In this document: positions 9,417-20,576 of the stretch, piece after piece
Layout of the letters: the number at the start of each line of letters is the position of its first letter
How positions within the stretch are numbered: the first letter of the stretch is position 1
Assembly: GCA_025529335.1 (NCBI GenBank)
Contig: JAMYHX010000573.1
Coordinates: forward strand, 1-24,621
DNA length: 24,621 nt
Origin: Rhizopus sp. PT2906
Taxonomy: Eukaryota; Mucoromycota; Mucoromycetes; Mucorales; Rhizopodaceae
Direction of reading: 5' to 3'
The notes under the pieces: model-generated
Told to the model about the DNA's origin: nothing
Database searches by the model: none
Seen by the model: only the letters and a program-made list of their open reading frames with translations
Program-made: the position numbers and the translations under genes

Positions 9417-11711
9417 ATGTCTCAAGATTTGAAGTTGTACAGATTTAAACTTGACGCAAAAACATTTAAAGAATTAGCAAAATGTAGTAAAATCAATCTA
9501 TCACGAAAAGATAATGGTTTTATTGTAAGCGTATATATTCAACTTAAAATCTCCGGACTAATACTTCTTTTATAGACATTTTCGACATCCACTCTTCAAG
9601 TTGACGTTAAACCAAATCAAGAACATGGACAAACACCCGTTTACATCAAAGTTCAACCAAACAAACTCGAATGCTTGGGAAAAGCTACTTCTTCCTTGGT
9701 CAATGTCACAAAAATACAAGAAAAACCGAAAAACAAAAAATCGAGTTCGCCCATAAAAGAAGGTCTCTTATCTCCTGTATCCAGGCACACGCTTGATTCA
9801 TCCAAGCCTTCACCAGACAATCGATTACAAGAGGAAAGGAAACGGATCAGACACATGACGGAAGAATTGGCGAATGCAAAGAAAGCAAGACAAACAAAGC
9901 TGATTGATATTGAAACGGCAGCAGCGATTGATCGATCAATATCAAACGCTAAAAAGAGTAAAACAATGCCTAGCAAAAAAGGGAAAAAGGCAGATTATGG
10001 GTTCTATACACCTCCACTCACAAAGCAACCTTCTGGTCCGTCCATTGGCACATATACCCCACCTTTACATAGCTCCTCTGAAAGTACATCCATAATAAAA
10101 AAACCAAGCCCTCCCAACAGTCATGAACTGGATTCTCCAAAACGACATAAAGATATTGAATCTGCTGCTAATGATGATGCACGATCACCCGTACGATCTC
10201 ATAAATCTAAACGCGTCCTCCTGTCACCAGAAGAACCAAAAGGTCTGAAACGAAAATCAATGGAGTATGAAGAAATAGATGAACCATCAGACCTAAAGGC
10301 GTCACTTCATGATCGTTTACGTTATCAACTGGCGTTGGGAGCATTCACGGTTCAGTATCTATGTAAAGCTTGTAAAGCCTCAGTTCAGGAAGTGGAATCT
10401 ATTGTGGCAAAGGTAACGTTTTTTCTATTTAGAAACTTTTTATAAACAATTGAATCATTATAGATTGGTATTCGTCTTACCAATCCAAGAGACTCTTATT
10501 GTTTACGACCTCAGCAATATGCCAAATTGGATATTTGGGACTGGCCTCATTATACAAGTGATGACAGAAAAACAGCAGTAAAGAATGCAATGGAAGCATA
10601 TAAGCTCTTAAAGATACCCAAATCCGATCCAATTTATGATAATCTTGCTCCTCGAAACAACAAGTCTTCATCTACTTCAGTTCCTGTATCATCATCTCAA
10701 AAGGTCAATAATAATAATAATAGCAGTAGTAGTAGTAGCAGTAGCAATCATAGTAGTTCGTTAGCAAAAAAGCGATCCAAACTAGAAGAACAGCGACGGA
10801 GAATGCTTAATCCTTCGAAACGAGGTATACAGTCTTCATCATCCGTCTCGAGGAGCACAAAGAATGGGAAACTTTCTGTACCAAACGGTCATCTTGATTC
10901 GCCTAATGGGAGACACAGTGCGCTATCGGTGTCACCATACCGATCAGACGATAATAAAAGGCTCTCACCTCATCTATCAGCCACACGTCCAGCGACATCG
11001 CCCACGGGTGTGATTCATGAAGACCGTCAGTACGGATCTCCTGTGGGGAGAGTGCATAAAGCAGCATCTTCTTCATCTGAACGCACGCCTATGCCCGATA
11101 ATAGCCATGGTGCAACACCTGATATGGTTTCAAACGCATCAACAACAGAATCACCCTATTACGATAGTCCTGCGTACTCTCCTGCTAAAGAAAAAGAAGG
11201 CACGATCACTCCTACACCTTCAGACGCAGCTGGAGACGTTGGACGTCAACTGTGTACTCCAGTCTCATCGCACACAGATACAGCCCTGCCACCGGATGCA
11301 ACGGATACAATTACCAAAATCCCCGATCAAAAACGATTCACAGCGTATTGCAAAAAGTTTATTTCTGAACAGAGAGCATTTAGAGAACTCAATAAGCGCC
11401 TGATAGAAATCAATCCTGAGTATTTCAGCCTGCTGAAGCAAGCACGCGATGAAGTATTGGGACAAGGCATGGACTTGGATGATCCCAACTGCGCTGATTA
11501 CGTAGCCAAGGCAAATGCTGCTTATCTGCAAAATGAGAATGCTCGACAAGAAGATATTGATAAAGTGGATGCGCTTTTAAATGAAATCGAAGCTAAAAAG
11601 TCTCGATTACTTTATATGTGGATGACTATAGATGAAAACAGGAAGCAATCCAATTTTACGATTCCTAATGAGTGTCTGTTGGAACAAAACAAGTTCTATA
11701 GAAAATCATGA
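9417..11711 (+). CDS. RNA polymerase II elongation factor ELL family protein
   Basis: Exons 9417-9524, 9576-10412 and 10464-11711 give 730 aa. The N-terminus (MSQDLKLYRFKLDAKTF...) and the following strand-rich block to about residue 75 resemble the ELL N-terminal domain. A winged-helix-like segment around residues 275-345 (LHDRLRYQLALGAFTVQYLC, then 'IGIRLTNPRDSYCLRP') matches the ELL pattern. A long disordered middle has SP/TP sites and an Asn/Ser homopolymer near residues 397-415. The last ~130 residues, 'FTAYCKKFISEQRAFRELN' onward, look like a coiled, occludin/ELL-type C-terminal domain. ELL with its partner EAF stimulates Pol II elongation in the nucleus. The family assignment rests on domain order and recalled similarity. 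The C-terminal domain is more divergent than the N-terminal one. An AATAAA lies at 11805. Confidence 0.75.
10705..10757 (+). repeat. AAT/AGT trinucleotide microsatellite inside ELL gene
   Basis: Tandem AAT then AGT/AGC codons encode an Asn run followed by a Ser run with one Asn-His interruption. It is a low-complexity insertion after the winged-helix-like segment. Confidence 0.85.
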
Positions 11712-11804
11712 TCTTATACCCTACTGTATTTTCCGCGCAAGTGCAACTATTCCTCTCCTTTTTTTTTTTTTTTCAACACTCATACACACACATCATTATG
11801 TTAC

Positions 11805-11810
11805 AATAAA
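11805..11810 (+). terminator. Polyadenylation signal AATAAA for ELL gene
   Basis: AATAAA lies 94 bases past the ELL TGA stop, after a 16-base T run at about 11759-11774. The convergent ESF2 gene ends 130 bases further on. Confidence 0.45.
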
Positions 11811-11940
11811 GTCTTCCGCCCCGCTCAAAAAAAAAAGTCAAGACATCTGGTCATCTTTTTCACTACAACATTGACGTAAATATGTATCAACAGTGTAGTT
11901 TATATGTACATTAAATAAAGTGTATATTAATAAAAAGATT

Positions 11941-13074
11941 TTATTTCTTTGAGAAAATAGTACCCAAAAGACCCTTAACGCTATCATCCACAGGTTGAAC
12001 TTCTCTTTCAACCTTTTCTCTTTGTTCGAATATTCGTCTAACTTTGGCTTCATTTCCTTCTGTATTAGCATCCTTCTTTCTCTTTCTTTCTTTGATGCTC
12101 TCGAGCATCTTGGCTTTAGCCACATTTTGAATGTATGTCTTGTTTTCACGACTTGTCTGTGCAATTTCATTTCTCAATCTTTGTTGACGTGCCTGTTTCT
12201 CATATGCTATTTATAACACAATGGTTAGTCATGTATAATACATTCCTTTCTTTCTTACCCATTTGTTCTGTCAAGTGATGCCATTTAAACTTGGGCAAGT
12301 ATTTGATATTCCACATTTCTGCATAATAACGACTCTTTCTTTTGCCTCCAATTTGTTTCATATTCAAATGCTCTGCCACTGCCTTTGCATCTCTTTTATC
12401 CTTAAATTCTACCCATCCTTCAATATAGTTTCGTCTATTATTTTTGGTATACTTTTTACGCTTGGTAGTAATCTTTGGATCTAAATAAAGATGAGTAACG
12501 CATCATCTTGTGTTTTCATGACAATACCTTCAGGCACCAAGTAAATGCGGCCAATATCAGCATACTTCTTCAAGAGCTCCCTGACACGACTAGGAGGCAT
12601 AAATAATGGTATACGAGACAAATAACAAACGCCCGTCTTCTTTCGAGCCTTTTCAAATTTCTCCAGTTCTTCAGGCGTAAGCGCCTTGATCTTTTTCTTC
12701 TTTTTATTCTTTCCTGTTGATATCACACCAAAATCAGATAGATTATCGGGTGCATCATATCCTTCCATATCTGACAGTTGATCTTGCTGATCATCACTTT
12801 CTGCCTCGTCATTAGATTCTTCCTGTTGATCATTGTCTGATTCTTCTTGATCATTGTCTGACTCTTGTTGCTCATTGTCTGATTCTTCTTCTTGTTGATC
12901 CTCAGCTTCACTTTCTTCATCGCTAGAGGCATCGCTTTCATCATTCAAGGATCCCTTTTGAAGTTTAGTTTTTGTAAATCTAGAATCTTGTTCTTCATCC
13001 AAAGAAAGATCGTTTTCTTCTTCACTGTCGTTATTGAATCCAAAAAGATCCTGCTCTTTTTCGTTACTGGGCAT
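11941..13074 (-). CDS. ESF2: Pre-rRNA processing protein ESF2/ABT1 (RRM protein)
   Basis: Exons 13074-12528, 12480-12259 and 12206-11941 give 344 aa. The first ~125 residues are highly acidic and repetitive (DNDQEESDNDQQEESNDE). A lysine patch KKKKKIK follows, and then the family core: 'KARKKTGVCYLSRIPLFMPP', RVRELLKKYADIGRIYLVPE and, after intron 1, 'RNYIEGWVEFKDKRDAKAVA' and AEMWNIKYLPKFKWHHL. These are the hallmarks of the ABT1/Esf2 RRM. The C-terminus is a basic helix ending LLGTIFSKK. In yeast Esf2 is a nucleolar U3 snoRNP/SSU processome factor that stimulates the helicase Dbp8 and is needed for early 18S rRNA cleavages. It is divergent to Dhr1, another processome factor. Introns are 47 and 52 nt, with the frame kept through both joins. 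Confidence 0.93.
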
Positions 13075-13285
13075 GAGTTAAAGAATCGAGAAAAAAAAAA
13101 GGGTCTGTTTTCTGTGGCGCACAAGACCCGCGCTGTCAAGGCTTAGATCGGAGTGAAAAATAAAGGGCAAGATGTGCACACACGTTCGCATAATTTGTGA
13201 CATGAAATCCTCTTTGGGAGTTTTAATTGTGTATATAGAAATTATCTCTCTTTCTCTCTTTCTCTTTTGATTGAACATATAGAGT
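13075..13285. promoter_or_regulatory. Shared divergent promoter region of ESF2 and DHR1
   Basis: Only 211 bases separate the two start codons. The segment holds an A10 run, an inverted repeat GGGTCT (13101-13106) / AGACCC (13124-13129) around a GC-rich centre, a GTATATAG at about 13231, and a CT-rich stretch before the DHR1 ATG. Both flanking genes encode SSU processome factors, so co-regulation from a bidirectional promoter is a reasonable inference. The yeast PAC motif was not seen. Confidence 0.6.
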
Positions 13286-16200
13286 ATGGGAAAATCAAGA
13301 CCTAGATTCAATGAGAAAGCTCGAGCTTCCTCTCTTCGTCCAACTCAACGACCTCATCCAAAAGCCAGAGACGGCGGTCTTGGTGTCGCAGCATTTGATC
13401 CTGAACTTGCTCCTACAGCTCAACAACAACCAAAGAAACAAGATCTAAAGTAAAAAGAAAACAAAATGTTGCATATATATATAATTAACTCATGATCTAT
13501 AGAGATACCAATGAGCTCATGATCATCCCAGGTGCTGAGAAAGAAGAGGAACAGTCTGTAAAAGTGACAGCTCCTTCTTTTAAACAAGTAAGGTCAAACA
13601 TTATTAAATACAGCGTTATTCATTCGTTATTTGTAGCCAGAAAAATACATGTCCAAGAAGAAGAGAAAGAAGCTTGAGAAATATATTGTAAATAGAGAAT
13701 AAATATTATCAACCACTGTGTATTAACTCCTCTTTAGGAACAAAAAATGAAAAAAGAGGCTCGAGCAGGACTATTAGAAAAACTATCGTAAGGAATACAC
13801 CTGCAATATAGAACAAACTACTCAACACTTTTTATTAGAACGTCATCATGGTCTTCAGAACTCTTGAAATCATCCAAATTAATCGGTCGATCTGGTCAGA
13901 CTCTTCGTGAAAAACTCCACCAAGCGATGCTCGAACAAAAGGCTGGTTTGACACCCACTACAGATGTACCATTGATTATAGAGAAAGATATAGAATCATT
14001 ACCTCCCATGGAAGAAGTCATATTTGAGAAAAAGGAAGAGAAAAAGGATGAGCCAGTGGTAGGAAGTGCCTTAAAGCAAGATGGTTCTACCTTGAATCTT
14101 GTCAAACGTAAAAGAAAGAAGAAGAAGTCGACTATTCCTGAAATTGCCAGAAAACGATACAAGCAGAGAAAGGGCATTGAATCCGATTCATCCTTTGACA
14201 GTTCTGATTCTGCCTATGACGATTATGACGATGACGATGTCGAAACGAAACCACAGAGATCAGTACCTGAACCCGAAGAGGAGGAACAGAAAGGACCAAC
14301 CCATTTAGAGCAGATTGTTGAAGCAACAAAGAGCATTGTGGCACCGATACCCAAGAGAGTGGAAGAGGAATATGACGATCTTAAAGTACAGTTACTGAAG
14401 AGCAACAGAGAAGGAGACTTGAGTCAAGATGAAGTCAAGGTAGAGTAGCCTCGAGTGTATGATGATGCATTTATTCACTTTTGTGTATATAGCCCTTCTA
14501 CGTCAATGTCAACAGAAAACCAGAGATTCAAGAAGCACGTCTACAGTTACCTGTTTGTGGAGAAGAACAAGTGATTATGGAAGCTATCCGAAACAACACT
14601 GTTGTAGTTATCTGTGGTGAGACAGGTTCTGGTAAGACAACACAAGTACCACAGTTCTTGTATGAAGCCGGCTGGTCTCATCCTGAGAGCGATAATCCTG
14701 GCCTCATCGGTGTCACTCAGCCTCGACGAGTTGCTACCGTGAGCATGGCCAAACGTGTAGCAGATGAATTGAACTTGTCGGATAAAGAAGTATCATACCA
14801 AATTCGTTACGATGCTACCGTATCCGATAAAACGCGTATCAAATTTATGACAGATGGTGTGTTGCTTCGTGAAATGTCTCAAGACTTGTTGCTGACCAAA
14901 TACTCGGTGATCATTATTGACGAAGCACATGAACGCAATATCAACACAGACATTCTTATCGGTGTACTCAGCAGAGTGTTAAAACTGAGAGCTCAGATGA
15001 GCCGTGAAGATAGAGAAAAGATTAAACCACTTCGTGTGGTTATCATGTCAGCCACGCTCCGTGTGTCTGACTTTACAGAAAACAAGACTCTCTTTGCTAC
15101 ACCACCACCCGTGATCAATGTGAATGCTCGTCAATATCCCGTATCAATACATTTCAACAGAAAGACTCCGGAAGATCATGTTGCAGATGCTTATAAAAAG
15201 GTGACCAAAATACATGAGCGTTTACCTCCTGGAGGTATCTTGATCTTCTTAACTGGTCAAAATGAAATCACTCAGCTCTGTAAGAAGCTTCGAAAGAGAT
15301 ACCCTGCTCTCCCTGAAAAGGCAACTAGTGCCGAACAAAAGCAACAAAAGGTTGCACAGGAAAAAGAGTCTAAAAAGGTGAATCAACCAGCTGGAAAAGG
15401 TAACACGGATTCAAGTGTTGAAAGAACGAGTATTCACTTATATTTTCCTATAGTTGATATTGAAGAAGAAGCTATCGAGTTGGGTGAAAATCAAGTTGAA
15501 GAAGATTTTGATATAGACACAGATAGCGAAGACGAAGATGATATCGCAGAAGGGTTTGATGAAGACGAGCTGGATCAGGTTGTGAAAGATGCACCTTTAC
15601 ATGTATTGCCCCTATACTCTATGCTTCCAACAGAAGCACAATTGCGTGTATTTCAGCCACCACCAGAAGGCACTCGACTTTGTATTGTAGCCACCAACGT
15701 TGCAGAAACATCCGTTACGATTCCTGGTATTCGATATGTAGTCGATTGTGGTAAATGCAAAGAACGAAAGTACGACATAGCTACCGGTGTACAATCGTTT
15801 GAAGTCGGTTGGACTTCAAAGGCCTCTGCAGATCAGCGTGCAGGTCGTGCAGGTAGAACAGGTCCTGGCCACTGCTATCGTCTGTTTTCTTCTGCTGTCT
15901 TTGACAATGAATTTCCTCAATTTTCTACACCAGAAATTGATCGTATGCCTATTGAAGGTGTTGTACTCAACATGAAATCAATGTATATAGACAATGTTGT
16001 CAATTTTCCATTCCCTACACCACCTCCAAAAGAGAATCTTCAAAAGGCTGAAAAATTACTGGGTTATCTCGGTGCTGTAGATCAACACACGAAGCGTATC
16101 ACAGAATTTGGTCATATCATGTCTTTATTCCCTATCACGCCTCGATTTGCTAAAATGTAAGTGTGTGCCTTATCATATTGATTCACAGTTACTAATAATC

Positions 16201-17180
16201 TTTATATGATCAGGCTTATTATTGGACAACAACATGGATGTCTTCCTTATGTTATTGCCATTGTATCAGCACTTTCTGTAGGAAATCCGTTTATCCAAGA
16301 TTATCAATTAGAAGACAAGCTATCCGATGCGGACAGTGACGAAGATGAAGAAATTGCACAGCTTCAAAATGAAGCTGCAATAGAAAAGGCAAAAAGAAAG
16401 TTGATGAGAAAGAAATACTTTGGTGCATTGACGGTAACTATCGAGTCACATTTCAAGAGAGAGAGAGATACTTATTCTATATAGAAACACGCTTCATTAG
16501 ATCCTTCAAGCGATATTCTCAAGCTTCTTAGTGCAGTGGCTGCATATGAATATGCAGGTGCAACCGCATCGTTTTGCGAAGAAAACTTTTTAAGGCCCAA
16601 GGCAATGGAAGAAATTCGCAAGCTTCGACGACAGCTCACGAACCTAGTCTCTGCCAACTTTCCTGACATTGATGTCTGTATTGATCCCAAGATGAAACGA
16701 CCCAGTTCGACCCAGTTAAAGGTGCTCAGACAGGTTCTTACGGCTGGATTTATTGATTCAGTAGCTATTCGTCAAGATGTGCTAGAGACCGGCGGCGGAA
16801 AAGGCAAGAAATACAAAAACGCACGCCATGTGGTGTATCGATTGATGTGGAGCGATGAAGAAGCGTTCATTCATCCTACGTCGACACTGTTTAGTCAAGA
16901 ACCACCTGCTATGCTTGTCTATAGCGAATTATCCAAATCTGGCAAGACATGGCTAAAAGGGAACACAGCAGTTGAAGCCAAATGGGTTGCCAAATTAGGA
17001 CATGGGCTCTGCTCTTATGGCAGACCACTCGAATACCCACTTCCGAAGTATATTGGAGATAAGCAAGATAGAAAATTGGTTTATGTGGTACCAAGCTTTG
17101 GTCCAAAAGGATGGCCATTACCACCTATACAAGTAGAGCAAAGACGAGAAGGAACTCGTTGGGTGACTGTGTCACACTAA
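13286..17180 (+). CDS. ECM16: DEAH-box RNA helicase Dhr1/DHX37 (SSU processome)
   Basis: Eight exons: 13286-13449, 13503-13587, 13637-13687, 13738-13787, 13839-14439, 14493-16156, 16214-16433 and 16485-17180, giving 1176 aa. The introns are 49-57 nt. Helicase motif I is GETGSGKT (residues 359-366), motif II DEAH (460), motif III SAT (503) and motif VI QRAGRAGR (765). The N-terminal region has basic tracts (KKKRKK and KRKRKKKK) and 'KLSTSSWSSELLKSSKLIGR', characteristic of Dhr1. The block PFYVNVNRKPEIQEARLQLP precedes the helicase core. A strongly acidic insertion (IDTDSEDEDDIAEGFDEDE) lies between the two RecA domains. In yeast, Dhr1, activated by Utp14, displaces U3 snoRNA from pre-18S rRNA to allow pseudoknot formation. 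The length matches DHX37 (about 1150 aa). AATAAA follows the stop at 17190. Confidence 0.94.
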
Positions 17181-17189
17181 CTTTTATGC

Positions 17190-17195
17190 AATAAA
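17190..17195 (+). terminator. Polyadenylation signal AATAAA for DHR1 gene
   Basis: AATAAATAAA (two overlapping hexamers) lies 9 bases after the stop and only about 55 bases before the URC4 start codon. The two transcripts are therefore packed tightly. Confidence 0.45.
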
Positions 17196-17249
17196 TAAAT
17201 GACTTTTTTTTTTCCCTTTTTCTTCTTTTTCTTTTCCTTTATCTTTATT

Positions 17250-18676
17250 ATGACATTGTTACCTCAAGAATATTTACGTACTTTACCTTCCATTCGGGAA
17301 AGATGCACAAAAGTCTATGAAAAGGCAAAGCAAGGAGAATCTACTTCCTTTGACATTAATGAAGCAGCTCTTTCGAACATCGTCAATCATGTCGTAGCCA
17401 CCACAACGCGTAGATTCCCTGACCTTTCCAAGATTCCTCCACACTCACGTCTTCGTCATTTTGATCAAAACCGTCTTACTGAATTAAGACAAAGATGGAC
17501 TCGAGATAACGTGGATAGAGTTGAACAGGCACGACGCTTGATTGATTTAGTTCTCGTTTCAGTCCTGGTCGATGCAGGTGCAGGACAGGTTTGGAAGTAT
17601 ACGACAAGAGAAGGTGAACGTATTGGACGATCTGAAGGACTTGCTTTGGCGTCCTTTGATATGTTCTTGAATGGTTATTTCTCGAGTTCTGCTGACGTTC
17701 CCGACCGTGTTGATGGTTAGTATATAGCGTGTTACCCAAAATAGGGGGTATTTTTTTTAATTATCCCATTTAGTGCGTGGTCTGGACAAGATTACGACTG
17801 AACGCATGACGCAAGGCTTCCAAGTCACAGAGACAAACCAGATGGTTGGACTAGAGGGACGTTCGAACCTGTTGAAGCGTTTGGCTCAGGTACTCGATGA
17901 ACAGGCAACTTATTTTCCTTCTGTTCATGGTGAACCTAGACGACCTGGCCATCTTGTAGGTAAGTGTTTATAGATATTCCCTTTTTTTTTTGTTTATTGT
18001 TTACACACATGACAAAAAAGACTACTTGTTAAATAACATCGACTCTACCAAAAATTCGATTCGTATTGAAGCTTTGTGGGCAGCAGTCATGAGCTTGGGT
18101 GCTATGTGGCCAGCCCGAGTTCAAATTGACGGCATTCAGTTAGGCGATGTCTGGCCCTGTGCTGCACTAACTGATCTCGGCAACTATGAAAATTTGGTAC
18201 CTTTCCATAAACTATCTCAATGGCTCACTTATTCCTTGATTGAAGCTACCGAGCTCACCTTGGGTGTCACAGTTGAGGGCGTTGAACTCATGACAGGTTT
18301 ACCAGAATACAGAAACGGCGGACTTTTAGTAGATTATGGTCTTCTCACATTAAAGCCAGATGAAGTGAAGAGAGCCACGGTGAAGGAAGACGAATTACCT
18401 GTCTTTGAAGGATCTGATCCTGCAATTGTTGAATGGCGTGCATTGACAGTAGTCTATTTAGATATCATCAAGGCCAAAGTTGAAGAAAAGCTTGGACAAA
18501 CACTGTCTCTGGCCCAAGTATTGGAAGGTGGTACCTGGACAGCTGGACGTGAAATTGCAGCCAAGTTGAGACCTGAGAATGGTGGTCCACCCATTGTGAT
18601 CAAGGTAAGATAAAGAGAAATGAGACAGACTAAGACTTATTTGATAAACCTATAGAGCGACGGTACTATCTTTTAA
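17250..18676 (+). CDS. URC4: Uracil catabolism protein URC4/URG3 (DUF1688)
   Basis: Exons 17250-17715, 17774-17959, 18021-18604 and 18656-18676 give 418 aa. Family blocks include 'NIVNHVVATTTRRFPDLSKI', 'PPHSRLRHF', RRLIDLVLVSVLVDAGAG, 'WKYTTREGERIGRSEGLALA', the central 'DYLLN...LWAAVMSLGAMWPAR' and VWPCAALTD. These identify the DUF1688 family. URC4 is required for uracil use as nitrogen source by the URC pathway of fungi such as Lachancea, and the S. pombe orthologue is urg3. Its chemistry is not settled. ATG 17250 is preferred because an upstream in-frame ATG at 17199 would add only a poly-Phe stretch translated from the T/C-rich leader. The third exon uses an unusual acceptor (ACAAAAAAG), supported by frame and by family sequence DYLL directly after it. 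The last coding exon is only 21 nt (SDGTIF). Confidence 0.88.
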
Positions 18677-18677
18677 A

Positions 18678-18716
18678 GTCAAATAATAAACGTAACAAAT
18701 TTATATTAAATTTGAC
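18678..18716 (+). repeat. Inverted repeat just after URC4 stop (GTCAAAT / ATTTGAC)
   Basis: GTCAAAT at 18678-18684 pairs with ATTTGAC at 18710-18716, with an inner near-palindrome AAATTTATATTAAATTT. It starts one base after the URC4 stop, so it would sit in the 3' UTR and may simply reflect AT richness. Confidence 0.5.
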
Positions 18717-18880
18717 CATTCTACAAAAATAAACTCTAACAGATGGAAAATGTTTTCTGTACTGAAAAACAAAGACAGACTAGAAAGTATCGCATTCCTT
18801 ATACAACACGTAAAAAAGCATTCCTTTCTATTTGATATAATAGCGATCATTGTTTCTTTTTATTATACTTTAACAACATA

Positions 18881-20375
18881 ATGTATATCGCGTTACTATT
18901 ATTACCACTTGTCATCTTTGCTATCAAACTTGCATCAGCGACACCCTCTCATTCTGAATTCAGTCCAATAAAATCAAGAAACGTAAAATTATCTATAATA
19001 CAAACTACAGCTTATCTGATGTATCCTATAGGTTCTGGACAGGAGTGATAATGTTGTCCTCTACTGGGGACAAGGAGACTTTGGAGAGAGACGGTTATCA
19101 TATTATTGCGATCAAGAAGGAGTCAGCATTGTCATTCTCAGCTTCATCACAGACTTTATTGGTGGACCTAGAAAGTCACCGATCATCAATTTGGCAGATA
19201 ATTGTAACGATGTTGAGAACTGTGTTGAAACTGCCCAAGATATAAAGTACTGCCAAAGCAAGGGAGTCAAGGTGCTCATGTCTGTGGGAGGAGCCGCAGG
19301 ATCGTATCATAAGCAGTCGTGGGACCCTGATCTGTTCGCATGGTGGTTATGGAACAAGTTTTTGGGTGGTGATGACCGTACAGTGCCAAGACCCTTTGGT
19401 GATGCTGTCCTAGACGGTATTGATTATGATCCTGAAGGTAATAGTGATCATCTCTTTGCAACATTCATTTAATGCTTTGTTATGAATATAGAAACTACAG
19501 GCAAAGGATATGACAGACATATTCATACACTTCGTCAACTATTCCAAACACAATACCCTCCTCGCTAATACCTCATTACAGCTGCACCTCAGTGTTCAGA
19601 TTTAGATTATTATCCAAAGAATGCACAATACAACATCCTTCATCCCTCGCCTCAATATGATGCCTACCCAGATATGGTGTTTGTACAGTTTTATAATAAC
19701 GATTGTTCAGCAGCAGCCCATAAGCCACGAGGATTCTCTGATTTTAATTTTGACGCCTGGAATAAATGGGCACAAGAAGCGACCAAGGGGCGTACCAAAG
19801 TTCTTTTGGGTGTCTTGGGTAGAGACAATCGTATGGACACAGGCTATGTGAGCTATGACAAGTTGACGATGATCTTGGACGACATCAAGAGTCGATCCCA
19901 GTTTCGAGGTGTGATGATATGGGATGCAGGATACGCTTACGCCAACAAGGTACCTTACTTTAACAACCTTGCATATGGTCAGGCCACTGCAAAATATCTT
20001 CGACAGTTGGCGACTAACAGTAAACCTGGAACAAAACTGATTGAAACTATCGATATGGCACTTCAAGAAAACCAAATGCCGATTATGATACCCGTACGTC
20101 ATGATGCTAGATTACCGTGTAAAGGGCAAGCGATGATGCTACTTAAAACAGTGAGTACAAGGATACTTGCACAGAGCTTTGGCGCATCACCCGAAATACT
20201 AGCCGAACGATTCGAAGCACTTGGTGTCTCTGGTGATGAACCACTCTATCCAGGTTCACGTATCTGTTTGACAGTCTCAGAGGGTGACATGGTCTCACTT
20301 GGATACATTTATAGCTTTGAGCAACCGACAGACAATAAGAATACATTGTCTGATTATCAGTATTATTTCCAATAA
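18881..20375 (+). CDS. Class III (GH18) chitinase with in-frame stop; possibly a pseudogene
   Basis: By homology the exons are 18881-18982, 19032-19437 and 19492-20375. A 20-residue signal peptide ends ASA|TP. Class III features follow in order: NVVLYWGQ, ADNCNDVENCVETAQDIKYC, GVKVLMSVGGAAGSY, LWNKFLGG, PFGDAVLDGIDYDPE with the GH18 DGxDxDxE motif (D162-E169), then YLITAAPQC, VFVQFYNN with its conserved Tyr, and the C-terminal barrel. Such enzymes hydrolyse wall chitin outside the cell. The last ~70 residues (TRILAQSFGASPEILAERFE...LYPGSRICL) look like a degenerate LysM domain. Codon 195 is TAA (19566-19568), directly before the conserved YLITAAPQC strand, so plain translation would give 194 aa. 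Splicing a 48-nt segment, 19534-19581, restores the frame (447 aa) but deletes that strand. A pseudogene, a strain-specific null, an unusual isoform or a sequencing error all remain possible. Confidence 0.78.
19534..19581 (+). other. 48-nt optional intron-like segment carrying the chitinase TAA
   Basis: The segment begins GTCAAC, ends ATTACAG and contains CTAATA 14-19 bases before its 3' end, which fits a branch site. Its length matches real introns here (44-62 nt) and it is a multiple of three. It holds the in-frame TAA at 19566-19568 and the codons for the conserved YLITA. Whether it is spliced cannot be told from DNA. Confidence 0.5.
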
Positions 20376-20576
20376 GGAGTCATTTGAGAGAGAAAGTTGG
20401 GGGATTCATGCATGCATTTTGTTTTATAACTCCTGAATTATTACAGCAGGGAATAACTTTAAGTTTTTTACCCTTTATTTTGTTGTCAAAGAAACTATTA
20501 TTATTATTCCTCCCCTTTTTCTTACTCTTTTTTTTTTTTTTTTTAAAAAAAAAAAAACTTACTACAAGCAAAAAAG
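20376..20576 (+). other. Intergenic region with T17A13 homopolymer junction
   Basis: This is a 201-base gap between chitinase and acidic-protein genes. It holds a direct T17 run (20528-20544) joined to an A13 run (20545-20557), ending 19 bases before the next start codon. ATGCATGCAT at about 20408 is a short alternating stretch. No gene was seen. Confidence 0.7.

Noticed and set aside
11838..12170. Minus-strand frame overlapping the ESF2 last exon in another phase
   Set aside because: The ESF2 exon ending at 11941 continues the RRM protein in phase with family-like sequence. The other frame only mirrors its basic composition.
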